Shown piece after piece: positions 10,601 to 25,639 of a stretch of DNA of 64,000 bases. Origin of the DNA: Spirodela intermedia. Taxonomy: Eukaryota; Streptophyta; Magnoliopsida; Alismatales; Araceae. The notes under the pieces were generated by a model. It was given only the letters and a program-made list of their open reading frames with translations. It was not told where the DNA came from and did not search any database. How positions within the stretch are numbered: position 1 is the stretch's first letter; every line of letters starts with the position of its first letter. Both the position numbers and the translations under genes were made by a program. The DNA lies in NCBI GenBank assembly GCA_902729315.2, contig LR746271.1, positions 3,618,001 through 3,682,000 of the forward strand. Reading direction: 5' to 3'.

Positions 10601-13600
10601 ATATATATATATATATACTTCATACAAAACATTCTTTATATTCGGATTATGTCAGCTCAATATGACATTTCTAGTCCATGCCAACTATATAATCCTGCCT
10701 GATGTTAGCTCTTCCTAACTGGAAAATGTTGGTGAATGTTTTCCATCATGAAATAATTTATTATTTTGATTTTTAGATCGTGTTTTTTTTATGCTTGTCA
10801 TATTTCTGGTGTTTTGAAATTATTTTCCTTTTTAGGAACAATCTTTGCATATGGGGTTACAAGCAGCGGAAAGACTCATACAATGCATGTAAGTTTCTTT
10901 TATCTTCCGCTTGTTACCCTTTTTACCTTCTTAATTATCTATCATTTAAAACAATAGAAATGATTTGCAATGTTTACGCTTGTTTTCATTTATTTCATGT
11001 CGTTTTTTATGATATTTGGTTAGGTGTGTGCTGCATCAAAAGTCAATAGGTTTGTTTCAAAATGTCCAAATCCAAAGTCTAGCTTGATTACCACCATATT
11101 TAAATAAATCATATGCAGAATGCAAATCAAGCCACATCGTTTATTATTCATTCAGTACCTCTCACATATTTCTTTTGCTGGGATTATGAGTAATTTGGGC
11201 ACGAGTAGCTAATTAATGAAACATACCCTGTCCTCTTTGAATGTTTCTTGTTATATGCTTTTGCTTGAAGCCCTCTTTTCTAGATCATATTATTATCTGC
11301 CCTCCATTGATGTAGTATCAGTACTCTCTATAATGTCAGACATCGACTGATACTCCAATCTTGATAGGGACTTCTGCCGAAATCTTACTGCCAATAATTT
11401 AAACAGATGTTCCCAACTTGCCACAGATTTTCCACCTCCGAACATAAAAAACATGGCTAATAGATATTTGACGTTTTGGAGGTATCCACTTTCAAAGACA
11501 GAGAAGAAGACCCCCCCAAGGTATCACCATGGAAACTTCAAGAGTTTGCCTTGCATCACAAAACGTGTTTAAACAGTCTAACTTTGGTCATCCTGGGGGA
11601 AGGTGATAGATGAATATGCTATAGTTTGTTCCACCCCAATGGCTAGCATATTTGGTTTCATGGATTAGATGGCAAACTGATTGCGAAGGTTTTTAGCCTC
11701 AGTTGGAATGTTGAATCTGATCTGTATTTCTTTGGGAGGAGTTGACCAATGTGGCAATTCACACGGCTCGATGACAAACATTCTGATTGTCAAAGGACGG
11801 GGGACTCTTTTTAAAGAGGATGCCATAGTTTTGATCCACTCCTCTCAGCTAGGAGGGTTGGTTCTTTGGCCTCTGCTTTTAGTAATTTATGAGGGAGATT
11901 GATTTGGTGATTGTTTTATTGTTCGTTCAGCAGCCAACTGATCAACTTGCGGAAATGATATTGACAAAATGCATGTCCATTTCATGGGTGGAAATTTTTC
12001 TATTTCAATGACTTCTAACATGCTAGATATTGTTCTTTGGTGTCCATGACCTGCAGGGAGATCAAAGGTCGCCTGGAATTATACCTTTGGCTGTGAAAGA
12101 TGCGTTCAGCATCATACAAGAGGTAGTATCCATGGTTTCTGCTTTTAGAATCGTTCTTTTTTTTCCCATTGAGTTGAAATGATCTTAAATTAATTTTCTA
12201 ACTACGGTATTTACTGTGCAGACTCCAAGTCGCGAATTTTTGCTTCGTGTTTCATATCTGGAAATATACAATGAGGTTTTCACTTTATTCCACCTCATAT
12301 CTGTTGACTGTATTGACATTTTTATGTGGTGTTTTTGCTGCTGTCCATTTTTCTGTGCTGTTCTTTGGTCCCTGTTTCAGTGGTTTAATGTCTTTTGCTA
12401 TCTTTACTTAATCTTTTACTTTATCTACCTAGCTTGTGAACTCTGGGTCTTCTACTAGATGTTACTACTTACTTGCTTTTCTCTGAGAAATTTTATTACC
12501 ATGTCTCGTTGATAGCTTCTCTCAGTTTACTTAGGTATAACTTATGCGTAAACGATCTGAGGTTCTTGCCATTCGTCCTTAATTTACTGCTATAGTTTAA
12601 ATGGAATTCTACTGTTACAATAGGTTTCCTGTGGCTAATCGTGTTTCGGAGTAGATATCTATAGAATTCTTGTCCAACCATGAGCAAAATGGTGTCATTA
12701 AGATGTAGAACCATTGCATTCTTGAGACCATTCTGTACTCCCATTTTGACTCTGTTTTTTTGCATATGTTGGTGAAGCTTCCCACACATCAGTCAATCTC
12801 ATCAACATCTCTTCCTTTTCAATTATCTTAGGTCAAGCTTCCCACACTCCCAGCTTCTCATTTTTTCTTCTTCCTCAGGTTGTTAACCTTCTTACAAGTC
12901 AGTAATTCAGGTAATCGAGCAATTAATTGCTTTATGACCAATTATGAGTTTGAAGATGCCAGAACACACGCCTCTTTCGCATGTATCATTGCATTTATAG
13001 TACCGAGAGTTCACATCCTAACGGGGAATGTCTGCTTTGTGTGTTCATTGTGTTATTTTCTCATGGTATATTCACCACTCTCGTCTTTCTCACGTACATT
13101 TAATATTATTATAGATTTAATGCCATGTTTGGTGTGCGCATAACATTTTTCTGAGCACATCTATCTCTCTGAAGTACGATAAGTAATCGTTATTTTCGAT
13201 TTTATAATTAAAATGACTTTTTGAAGCTGAATTCTCTGTGTAACTGGTGAATAGACATGCCTAGGTGCTTTGGAGGCTGACTTTCGAAACAGTGAAATGG
13301 TAGGTATTGAAAACAAATACTGAAAGTGTTTGCTGATGTTACTGTGGTGTCCCTGTTTTATCACAATTAACTAGTGACGTCCTTATTAAATTTTCTAATG
13401 TTGCATCACTTACTCTTAATCTTCTTTTTTTCAGGTCGTGAATGACTTGTTAAATCCAGCAGGACAGAATTTGAGAATTAGAGAAGACCTTCAGGTTCTT
13501 CTGTTTGCTGAATCATTCTTCAGAATCCAACAATGATGTCTTGTTATACTGAATCATTCTTTTGTTTTTCATGATTGACAGGTTCAATATTTCACATTAG

Positions 13601-16600
13601 TTGTCCATTGCTTGTAATAGATTATCAGCAATCTATATGGGGGAATCTGTTCCCAACCTAGGTCATCTTTTGTGTGAGCATGACATAACTAATTCAACTA
13701 CATGTGCATTATCAAGTCGGTGAGAAGAAGAGTTTTGTTTCTGGGGGGCGAATCCTTATGATTTCTGACGCAATGAAAATACACTAACTTACTGTAAATT
13801 TATCCTTTGGCAAATTTTGGTTGGCTGTGCTATTACTTTCAATTCATTGACTACAAGTTTTCTTCGACTCAAGTTTTACAAGTTTGGGAACGAGTCGCTG
13901 CTAAGTTTTTCTTAAAATTGTGGATGACGTTCATTCTTATTGAACTTAGAATCTACTGTTGGCCAGTTGATGAAAGTTTTCCTGTGTTATTGAGTAAGCC
14001 CAATCGACATGAAAACCAGTTGTTATATTGATAGACGGAAATAGTGGACCTTCTCGTTTGTTGAATGTCTTGTGCTTAAAGTTGAAGATGTTCATGGATA
14101 ACAAACAGTGGCTTTTGTATTGCCCTGTTTTGAGGTACCCCATAAACCTACTCGCCAGCTTATGTTTTTGAACCTTGGAGATCTAGAAAATGATTCATTG
14201 AATATGAGTTTTCGGCAGTGTTATGAGCTATTTTGTGGAAGATAAATAAAGTCTCGGAATACTTCTGAAGGTAACGTCATTCAGGATGTAGAACATGAGA
14301 ATCGTTAGTGTGTTTGAAGAATGGTATTTTGCTACGGATTGGAAATTCTCAGAAAATCACTGCTGTGGCAAGTTCTGTTAGGATGAAAAGAACATTATGA
14401 AACGTTAGCACTGATTTTTTATTAAATTTTCTGGTAGTTATAATATCACTACTCTCCCACTTTCTATCTTTCCTAGTTATCACTTTTGTCAGTCTTGACA
14501 TCCTGATGGCACACCCCCTAATTCTGATAGACCCATATCCTCCCTTTCTATTTCTCAAACTCTTAATCTCTCTCTCTCTTTCTATCCATTTTTCTACATA
14601 TATCTGTCCCTCTGTCATTCTCATTTTACTAAATATTAATACCCGGGGGGTATTGATATTTATGCATGCGCATACGCGCAGGGGGATAAATATGCTATCC
14701 CTACCCAGGGATTATGTTTGCAAGCCAATGGGGGTATACTGATCGCCAATACTCGTCTCCTTTTTTCTCAATCTGCCTTTCAGTTTTTTTTTAAGCTCTC
14801 TCTCTCTCTCTCTCTCCCCCCTTCTCTCTATCTATCATTTACAGATAGAACTCTTGGCATCTAGGTTCTCACCTCTCTCCTTGTCTTTCTGTTCATACTT
14901 ATCTCATGTCTCTCTCTCCATCTATAAAAGAAAATGTGGTGTTTTCCTGGGTGTGTGAGTAGCCCAAAGGATTCCTTGGTTCACTTTCACTCTTTGATGA
15001 TGATGGCTGCCATGCAGTTTTTAAATATTTTTTCAGGACCTTAGCCGTAATAAGATTCATTCACATCATCCAATTATGTTAGGTATTCACACATTCTCCC
15101 GGGATCCTTTGCTATGCTTGTAGAATTTTTAGACAAACTTCGATGTGTACTTTTCTCTCGTTTGAGAAAAAAGGGTTCTGCTGTGGCATATCTCTAAACT
15201 TAATAGTTTCCACATGTCACTAAAGTACATTATGTAGTGATTTCCTTTTCCCTTTTATACGTAATTACGGATGAATCTGTGCATTGTTAATTAATTTGTC
15301 TTTTTTCAACAGGGGACATTCGTCGAGGGGATCAAAGAAGAAGTTGTTTTATCCCCAGCACATGCTTTGTCCCTTATAGCTGCTGGTGAAGGTAATTTGT
15401 GACACCCCCTTGCCCATGTATTGGTCTCCCAAATTGTTGATAGAATCTCATGGATAAACTTTCTGAATTTTTGTGCCTACTGCTGAAGATGAAAACGTTA
15501 GTTTATCATTTGCAGTGTAATTATATCTCACCTTAATTGTGCTGTCAAATGCCACCGGCTTTCAACCTAATCACGTTGTTACCTCAAATCTGATTTTCTT
15601 TTTATTTTGGTGGACTGTGGTGTGAATTTAATCCATTACATAATCAATTATCATTTATCCCTTGACCTACAATTAATTTGAGTTGTCTTCCATTTATTCA
15701 ATTTTTTTTATCTTTCAGGCAATGAATTCTTTTTTAATGTTGGAATCCCCTTACATCTTATACTTATGGTGTAAATGTGCCGAACTATATCTTTTGTTTT
15801 ATTATTTCTTCAAATCTGTGTTTTGGTGTGATTATTGGTCAATTTATAAATGGTACAATCTCTTAAACCTTGATATAAATGGATTGATTTGTGATAAAAT
15901 TACTTGAAGACCACAAAATGGGTCACCACATTTTGTTTTTGTTTTGTTTATGGCGTGGTACATTCCACGTAAATTGTCACTCTCCAGTTGTTAAATTAGA
16001 CAATTCCAGGATAACTACACATCTTCACATCTGAGCTTCTACCTTTTTGTTTTTTACATGTGGACGACAAATTCACTGTAGAAACTTTTATGAAGGGATA
16101 ATTTTGGAACTAAGTGTCATCTGTGATCGTAGAAACTAAACTTTGCAAGGTCATCTATTTGTATGGACTTCCTCTGGGAAAAAAAAAGACTGATGATCTG
16201 GATGTCATAAGAAAACATTTCGATGTATTTTATTTTAAATATCTCAGCAATAATGGTCAGAAACGGCTTGACATTGAGAATGGCAACATGATTATTTCTG
16301 CGCAATATTCAACTGTTTGACACTATTAGGGACTGGACTGTATGAGTCGATTATTGGAAATATGCTATATTTCATATGCAGTTTTTGATATATTGCTAGA
16401 CTTGAAATGCCATGAATTTTCTTCTTTTTTGTGTTTATGATCTATGGTTTACAGTTGTATTATTAAACTTCTATTTATTGCTTATCGTAATTTACATTTA
16501 TGCCATTGCATGCTGAGGTTGGAAGAATTTTTATTTAATGACAGAACATAGGCATGTTGGATCCAACAACTTCAATTTGCTCAGCAGCAGAAGCCATACA

Positions 16601-19600
16601 ATATTTACACTGGTATTGTATCTATCTCGCTATGATAATGTAATGTTTAGAGGGGATGATTCAGATGTCTCATGCAAAACGTTTCAATGGCACTGTTTTT
16701 ATTTTTCTACAAAAAGATTTCTGCCATATATCATTTATGATATAGCATCACTTGTAGATCTGCAGTTAATTCACTAGGCTAGTTAAATTCTTTAAATTAA
16801 TGTTGGATTTTATAATGTGGATCTTCTTCTATTCTTGACATACCTTGTCACACAATTTTCTAGTCTGAAATATCTTTATTTTGTAAGTGTTGAAACTTAC
16901 ATTTTTGGGAATCAACTTGAAATCGTCATGAAATTTGTAGCACAAAGAACTTGAAATGTATGATGTCTTCTTCATTTGACAGCCCAGAAAAAAAATCTTA
17001 TCGCCTATATTCCTGGAAATTTCGGTAGAAAAGTGACTTCTGTTATCACCTCATTTGATATCACAATGACTCAAATATCATTGTAATATTTCTGGCTTTT
17101 CTTTTTTAACCTTCTGTTTTCATTTGTGAACGGACTTTGCTCACTATGGCAAAATGATTGAACTGAAACTGACTGGGGGGTTGCAGCCATCTGCTGTCCT
17201 TGGCCATTTCTTGAGTTTTTAATATCCTCCCATTTGAATCAATCATTGCGTCTTCATACTGATGAATTTTATGAAGTATTGTGTTTGCTCAATAGAATAA
17301 TTGAGATAAAAAAGCTAAGGGTTTGGTTTTAGTAGTCTTAAGACTCGTGTTGGTCAAGTTTCTGGTTTCATGGTCCCATACTTCCACATTACCTGCTTTC
17401 TGAGGTTTAGGCTTTTGGATATAATAACAGTTGAAACGAGGTTTAAGCTGAAAGATAGTTTCTACAGTGATAAAAAATATAGTTCAGAAGGGAGCTTGTA
17501 AAATCCTCATTTGATCAGTATAAAAGGGTATTCATGCACATTTGTATGCTTAATATATCAAATCCTGCCAACAACCAGTCGACTAATACATAAAAGAATC
17601 AAAACATATGATAAACTTTCAGCTATAAAAGCCAGTCTACCTAAAAGCTGAGATAGGATGGATGACTGAGGATTAATGAACATTAAAGCCCTAATGTTCC
17701 TCACGGGTCTCGAGCTTCATTTCTTCTGACTAACCTTAACGTTTGGAACAAATGTATAATGCTTCTTTTAAGAAATGACTATGTAAGTATGAGCTGGATG
17801 TAGCCATCTTGTGTAAAGAAATAATTTTGTATGTTCACTGGTTTCCTTTGTCATGCATTAGCCATTGATCTTGGAGGAGATAATCAACTTTCATAGCAAA
17901 TTTTAGGCATGCATTTTTTTAGTTCTTTGATAATTTTATCGCTAGGTGCTAATGTTTTTGCCAAATGATAGACAATAGAGAGTAGTCCTTGCGGCGAATG
18001 CAGTGATGGAGCAGTTAACTTCTCTCATCTGGTAAACTTGTTTAATCTTGTAATTTTAAAATTTTATTGTCATCATTCGTCTGTTATAAATTCGATGAAT
18101 AATATGTTTTCTTCCTTTTGCTTTTGTGGTTTACTTGGGTAACTTTACAATGTGTTGAGGATCAGTTTCTTATATGGTCTTATTCTACTTAAATATGCAG
18201 AACCTCATCGATCTGGCAGGCTCAGAGAGCTCAAAGGCTGAGACTACTGGTATCAGGCGAAAAGAGGGTTCCTACATTAATAAGAGCCTCCTAACGCTTG
18301 GAACTGTGAGTCCTAATCTGCAACAATTTGTATGAAACTGTCGAATTACGTTTATGTCATCTAAATGTGCTTCTAATTATTTCATCTGAGCATCTTAAAG
18401 AGATCACATTCTGTTTGTTATGTTCCCAAAAAAACTGTGTGCTTTGAATTCCTTTGTAAAATGCTACTACTGATGACTTTGTATTCCAGGCCTGCTTTGT
18501 TCGTAAGGTTGAGAAATTTTCATCACATAATTACGACATGCTTTGAATTTTATTGTTGATATTAGTCATTTCAATTCGATATCATAATATTCTGCTCTTC
18601 GAATTCGAAGGATTCAATACAGGCAGACTAGAAGCTCCCTTTGGTTTTACTCTACCTTTGCATTTTTATCTTTGCCTTCGTGTTAGATAATTTATCTTTC
18701 TATTCTTGATATAAGTTTTCCTTTGTTTTCAAGAAATTGCTAATATGCACCCCATGTTCTTCAGGTTATTGCAAAGTTGACTGAAGGAAAGGCTACACAC
18801 ATACCATACCGTGATTCTAAACTGACTAGGCTTCTTCAATACTCTTTAAGTGGCCAGGGCCGTGTATCTGTGAGTGATTCTTTAGTTATTGTGCAATGCA
18901 TGTTGAAATCTGATGGGGCACCTCTGTTGAAATTTTAAAGATTTGACATGCTACTAGCATAATTATGCCCCCTTTCCAATTACATTTGCTTATTTTTCGG
19001 ACGATCTGATAATTTTCCTCTGTATTGTAGCTTATTTGTACTGTAACGCCTTCATCAAGCAATTCGGAAGAGACACATAACACATTGAAGTTTGCACATC
19101 GTGCAAAATGCATAGAGATTCAAGCATCACAAAACATAGTATGGTTCTTTGTGTATTTATAAAATCTTATAGAAGCCCAGTTGTCATTACTGGACATGTT
19201 TAAAGTTAGACAAGTGCCATTAAGTTTCAATATTTGCTCCTGCGATGCAGATTATTGATGAAAAATCTCTAATCAAGAAATACCAAAATGAGATCCGTAG
19301 CTTGAAAGAGGAGCTAGAGAAACTGAAACAGGGAATGTTGACAGTTACTCCTTTCAAAGATGGCGGAGAAGATGATATTGTGCTCCTGAAACAGAAGGTA
19401 TGGTTGAAAAAAAGAGACTCGTCCTAGTAGATTTTCTAGAAGATGCGTTACTTAGTTGAAATTAATTTTCTGACAATAGCCTTGGTGCATTCTATTATAG
19501 TTTCATCGATAAGAGCAGTATCTCTAAAATGTTTCTGTTGGCGTTTCAAATTTGTCATATGTTTCTCATGAAATTCGTCCATTCGTGGGCTATGCTTTAT

Positions 19601-22600
19601 CCAAACAAAATAAGCATTCATTTGTTTTCCGGTGTTTCTCTTTGTTCGTCTAGTCATTTAAAAGTAGCAATAGGTGTTCTTCTTGGTAGCTGGTGGATTT
19701 GTTCAAACAACAATAGCTTATTTAATGGGTTTCTTCATGCGTAGATGAGTTTAGTTCATATATATGGCTTCTTCATGCTACTGTTATGTGTTCTTTGATG
19801 ATCAATGTCTCATCCGAAACAATGTCTAAATCTTAACCTTTCCAGTAGTTCCTTATGATTTAGTTGAGTATTTCTTGTGTTCAATGGAATATGAAAGCTA
19901 GAGGATGGTCATGTCAAGCTGCAATCGAGGCTGGAACAAGAGGAGGAAGCAAAAGCTGCTTTGCTGTCACGTATACAGAGATTAACAAAATTAATCTTGG
20001 TATCAACGAAAGCAACTCAATCAAGATTTTCTCAACGCCCTGGTCCACGTCGACGACATTCTTTTGGAGAAGAAGAGGTCTGATGATCTTTTCATAATGT
20101 GTTCATTTTACCTTCTAAGCTAAACTGTCCATGCTTTTCTTAAATGTTGGTTTTTAGTATTAATCAGGAGCCAGCTTTATACTATCCGCCAAACTCTATT
20201 TGCCCTCTAATTTCTTAGATTGTTTCTTTTGTCACATGTGCAGCTTGCCTACCTCCCATATAGAAGAAGAGATATGATATTGGATGACGAAGACATTGAT
20301 GTTTTTGTCCCGACCGGAGTATATCCCGAGTCTGCTGATGGTTCTAGTAAGGAGGAGAAAAAGAGTCGAAAGCATGGCCTTCTAAACTGGTTTAAGCTGC
20401 GGGTATGTGTAGTTAACTCTATTTTCTCACTGTTGTCTGTGGTATTGTGTAAAGCTAGAAATTGAAGTCACACTATCTCAACTCCGAGCATGCTTTTCTG
20501 TTCACTGAAGTGCGTGATATTTCAATGCAAATGCTTTTAACCTTTTTTTTAGGTTGCATTTCCATTTAACAATGTTTTTAGAGAGGTCAAATATGTGGAT
20601 CCTCATATGTTGGATCGAAATCTTTGTGAATTCATTCATGATATCCTGGCAGAAAATCTTGGTAAAACATGCTTAAGACGACAGTAAGCCGCCACTTATA
20701 ATCATTAAATATGGATTTCTAGAGCTATTGTGTTTCACTCAAAAATAAATGACAGCTGTCTTGGGGAAAGAGAATTGCACCAAGATTTTGAGAAGTAAGT
20801 GAACCATATGTACTCAACGGTTTGTGTTCTCGTGGACCCACCCTTTTCTCTGAATCTTCACCTGGGGTCGTGTATTATTCTCCACTATCGTCCGCCATTT
20901 GCTAGTCATATTCCTTGTGCTCCTGTTTTCCTCGGTGTTTCTAATATTTATAATACTAAAATCTATACCCTTACGAATGATCATACTTTATTGATGATAT
21001 CAGTCATAAATTTAGGGTCTTTCGATTTCTATACTCATTATCTTCTCTCCCATCCCCTAGAAAAGAGACAACAGTGCGGCAACACTGGCATGGCCAGATG
21101 GGGACAAATCAAGCGGCTCAAAATCGTTTACATCCCCATTGACACCACAATCGGAGAGTGTAAGCGCGCCCATAGAAGCCGCGACATTGAATTCTTTGGT
21201 TGCAGATACAGCACCAGCTTATCAGTCACCGGAGGTACAGCATGAATGTACAGACAACAGTGAGAACTATTCTATTCAGGACAAACCCCTGGTATGCAAT
21301 GTTTACCGATGCTTCATAAAATCCTCCATTGTTTCTGTTCAGTACTGGCCGAAGATTTGGTGTGCAACCGTCTTTCGAAAGATGAGTAAGAACAATAAGT
21401 GAATGCTCTTCGTGTGGATATCAATATTTCGCAACTTTTTTGTTTATATTACCATTGCCGCTGGACTTCTCACCTCCCTCTGATTGGAAATGACTGATGA
21501 TGCCCAGTTCACTTATTCCATAAGAACAACATTTTGCTAGATGATTGCTTTTACTGTTGAATTATTCATTCCCTTATAATATTGGTCTGATGAGAGAATT
21601 TCTTCCTGTTGTTTATGTGATGCGCTACCCTTGCGCGTTTCTACTCTTCAGCAATTTTCATTAGAATGACCTTGAAGCGTATATCCGGCCATATGATTAT
21701 TACTCATTTAATAAGGCATTTATCATGTTTTTCTTCTGTTTCCTAGAATTAAACGCATAAACCTCATGCATCACGCTGTTTTTCTTCTGTTTCTACACGA
21801 AGTGATGTTTCCTTCTTTGCATCACGCTGGTCTACTATGGGCCCGATTTGATAATCTTTTTTCCATAAAATTCCTCTCATTTATATACGCCTCATTTCTT
21901 GCTCATCAATAATGGTCAGAACAATCCCTCATTTTCTCATTAAACTAATTTAAACAAATTGCATGTACTAAGCACATATCCTTAGTACGTATCACGCTGA
22001 AGCATAACCTTTTATTTACCTTCGTAGTTATTTTTATAAATATACTCTCCTCTGGTTAATCTCCAAGATAGAAGGCCTCTATTTATGAAACAAGGGTTCT
22101 GACTACTTTCATATGAGCACTGTGTTCACCAGACCTTCGAACCTCAGTCTACATTTAAGTCGAATAGAAATAATCCTACCATAAAGAAAGATAGCATCAA
22201 AGAGCATTCCCTTCATTGACCGTCATAATTGGTTATAACTGGGCTTCGATTCATTCTCAGACTAGTATGAAGTCCACAGACCACGCCGAGCTGCTGAGGG
22301 AGCAGGTGAAGATCTTGTCTGGAGAAGTAGCCCTCCATTCAAGCGTTTTAAAACGCCTCTCAGATGAGTTGGCAAACAGCCCCATGAAGGAACATATTCA
22401 AGTAGGGATGACATTATTATTATTATTTTATTGTTTTCTTATTATTAGTATCGTTTAAAAGCCAACCTTGTTCCACCCTTTTTTATTTATTGCCTGTTCC
22501 TCCTTATTTGAATGCTTTTTTTGTTTTTTTGGGTAGATGGAGATAACGAAAGTCAGCAACGAGATCAAGGTGAAGAGTGGGCAGATAGCATCTCTGGAAA

Positions 22601-24293
22601 GCCAGCTCTCCAAGTCGGTGATCACCGGTCAAAATCATACAGAAAAGGTGGGGGCCGCTGCCAGCGACTTCATTTTCTCGAACTACCTACGATGATTACC
22701 TCTCATTCGTGATCTTCTCTTTTTCTTGTTCTTCTCTTCTTCAGTCGTACGGTGAATTGCTTGAGCAGTTAAACGAGAAGACCTTCGAACTCGAGGTAAT
22801 TACTGTCATTTCGGAAAATCTGAAATCAATTTACACCATAAAATTAGTTTCCCCGAAATGAAAAATACAATTTCCGAGTAAAAATTCCAATAAGTTATGG
22901 CCATTTAAATCCTATTGATTTATCTTTAGCATTACAAAATTCCTAGTTATAGAAATTCTGAAAATCACGTAAATTCGATATTCTAAAATTTGAAAAGTAA
23001 ATTACTGATTAAAAAGAATTCTAATATCCCTCGAGTTTTCCTTGAACCCTGCGATTGTGCTGTTCTTCAACATTTTCTCAGCACGGGGTCAATAATGTTG
23101 CTTATGTAGGTTAAAACCGCAGATAACAGAGTGATCCAAGAGCAGCTAAACCAGAAGGTAAGGCCACCTGTAAATTCATCTACAAGATGTGGAGCTCTTG
23201 AAGCCCAACTGGGCAATGTGATATATTCTGACGACTTATTTCATCAGATTCACGAATGCGAGGGGTTGAGAGAGGCTGTTGGCTCTCTGTCAAGACAGCT
23301 CGAGGAGGCTCTAAAAGTCTCTGCCCATTGCCCCAAGCCATCTGATCTCCTGGCCCAGGCTCAGGCTGAATTGCGAATTCAGGCTCAGGTTTTGATTTCT
23401 CCCCTACATTACCTCTCTCTATCTCTCTCTCTCCCTCACTCTCTTCCCGACCCTCTTCAGGGCAATTGGCTTTTCAAGGCATTTAGGGTGTCAATGGCCT
23501 CGCCGAGCCCAGTTTGGCCCAGTTGTGTCCGAGCCCATAAACTCTCTCTCTCTCTCTCTCTCAAAATATAGAGGTGGCCTAAAATCTGCCAGACCGTCTA
23601 GACCTAAAACCTGGGTCAGCCGGGGCCCAGTTGTATTCCTACGCGACGTGTCCGCACAGAAGGCAAGCCAGTGGAGCAGTGAGCCCCAGTCCTACCACCA
23701 AGTTCCTTTTAAAAAATCTCATTTCTTATTTCCTTTCTCGGCAGGCGGCTGAAGTGGAGGAGCTTAAGAGGAAGTTGACCGAGCTCACCGAGCAGAAGGC
23801 CCAGTTGGAGACCAGAAACCAGAGGCTCGCCGACGAGTGCTCCTACGCCAAGGGCCTAGCCTCCGCCGCCGGCTCTGAGCTCAAGGCCCTCTCCGAGGAG
23901 GTGACCAAGCTGATGAACCACAACGAGCTGCTGGCGGCGGAGATGGCGGCCGCCGCCCCTCGGAATCCCCCCCCGCCGCCGCGGAGAGGGACCGCTGCCG
24001 CGAGGGCCGGCCGGAGAGACGCCGCCAGCCACCCCAAACGGCAGGACCACCCTTCCGGGAGGAGAGACGGCGGCGCCGCCGTGACCTTCGAGCGGGAGTT
24101 GGCTCTGGAGGCGGCGCTGATGGAGAGGGAGCGGCGGGAGGGGGAGCTCCAGAGGAGGGTGGAGGAGGCCCAGCAACGAGAAGCCCGCCTGGAGAACGAG
24201 CTGGCCAGTATGTGGGTCCTCGTCGCCAAGCTCAAGAAGTCTCACGAGGCTGACGTGTCAGAGCCCTCCAAGGACTACGGTAGAGTAATCTAA
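7644..24293 (+). CDS. KIN7: Kinesin-7 motor protein (KIN-7K/KIN-7L type), 23 exons
   Basis: A plus-end-directed microtubule motor. Exons: 7644-7912, 7992-8089, 10155-10244, 10836-10888, 12057-12122, 12222-12275, 13435-13494, 15313-15391, 16545-16612, 17972-18031, 18201-18305, 18765-18869, 19031-19138, 19251-19397, 19898-20077, 20244-20402, 21061-21291, 22261-22401, 22537-22647, 22745-22795, 23110-23157, 23248-23388, 23745-24293. They join in frame to 990 residues. An in-frame TGA at 7623 precedes the first ATG. Residues 1-77 are rich in Ser, Thr and Arg and resemble an organelle transit peptide. The motor spans about 78-405: P-loop [10 protein letters not shown] at 159-168, SSRSH at 270-274, LIDLAGSE at 301-308. 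An HSFGEEELAYLP segment and a long coiled coil follow. The end ([10 protein letters not shown]) matches the Arabidopsis At3g12020/At5g06670 pair. Tyr360 replaces a usually conserved Ser. Introns 2, 4 and 7 each exceed 1 kb. Confidence 0.93.
9003..9474 (-). mobile_element. Ty1/copia LTR plus primer-binding site in kinesin intron 2
   Basis: On the minus strand, 9474 down to 9273 begins TGTGGGAAAG and ends TTTTTGACA, so it starts TG and ends CA like an LTR of about 202 bp. It is followed directly by TGGTCTCAGAGCC (9272-9260), one mismatch from the initiator-Met-tRNA primer-binding site TGGTATCAGAGCC used by copia elements. About 260 bases of internal sequence continue to near 9003. No second LTR was seen, so this is a truncated 5' end, antisense to the gene. 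Confidence 0.7.
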
Positions 24294-25639
24294 TCCCCCT
24301 CCGCCTCGTTTCATCTTCCTCCTGTAAATATGATGATAATCTCTCTGGGTGCGTTGTGCACTTGCTCTGGTTCCTGTGCATTGTTGCCGTTGATTTTATT
24401 TTCTTTTAAATCTAGCCCTCCGATCTCATCTTTGTAGCAATGCCTAGCCCTTCGATCTTATCTTCCTTTTCTTTAACTTCCTCATGTTCTCAGTTGCCGT
24501 TTTGCACTGTTAGAAATTAGCCCCCATGCTTGATAATTCCAACAAAAAAAGTCAAAAGAAATGTTGGAAATATGTTTATGACGAATAATCTCATGCACTT
24601 TCCAGATATAGTATTGGAATTTATATTATACTGATTTTATGTTAATTGGTTTTGAGTGGTTATAAATTCCGGCCCGGCCCTTGTTAACCAACCCCCTTAT
24701 TCTCCATTCCCAAGATTTTTGTACATTTATTTAATTTTATTGAATTAAAATTATGTTGTATTTTTTAAAAAAGAAAACAATATTTAAAAGTGTGAGAAAA
24801 TTAACTTTTTGTAATTTAATTGCAGGCGAGTTCTACTTGCATTGGTAGCGACTAAAATGTTCCCATATCTAAACGTGCATCGGCATAACAAATAAATAAT
24901 GTAGAATTTATTAATGTGCATCGATGGAAAAAAATCAGTGACCATTAGACCGAAGGGATCCATTCTTCGATTTTTCAGGTCTAGAGCCACACTTTGATCT
25001 CACCTAGAAAGGCAAGAGAAGTTATGGAGACCATATAACATAGGACTAACCAAAAGGTCGCCACTATGTATGTCACGTCCATTACCCATCAAAGTGAATG
25101 AGAATGTAAGTTTTGTTCTAACAGTCAGGCAGCTTAAACATCAATACATTAATTACAAGAAGGTAAGAAAACAAGACAAAAAAAATTATGGCACATATTC
25201 ATAAATACAACAAAAAAAGAAGAAGTTTATTACGAGATGAAGCACTCCTAGGATCTCATTCTCATTCACTATATATCCCTCCATTGCCCATTATAAGTAG
25301 CCCTCCTAAGTGTGAAATTACTACGCGTGGAAGATATTTCTCAGTTTATCAGGGAATTTGGGCTCTTTAAACATACTTGTGAACCTTGAGTGTGTATCTA
25401 GGATCTATATACTTTGATTTCATGGGTTTCGGACTCATATGCTGGCATTTTTTGTTTGTCCTAGCACCACATTTCTCATGTTATATTGCACAGATTCATG
25501 GATTTTCCTCCATAAATTTCATGCGAATTGGGTTTTCTATTATTTACTTATTATTTTCATGATTTTTAATGAAGCTATATGAGGGCATTTTCTTATGATT
25601 TTGAGGTTTAATTATTATTTATTTAATATTTGTTGATTT

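Noticed and set aside
14500-14940. Possible gene or hairpin in kinesin intron 7
   Set aside because: The sequence is CT-rich with short open frames only; nothing matched a miRNA-like stem on inspection.
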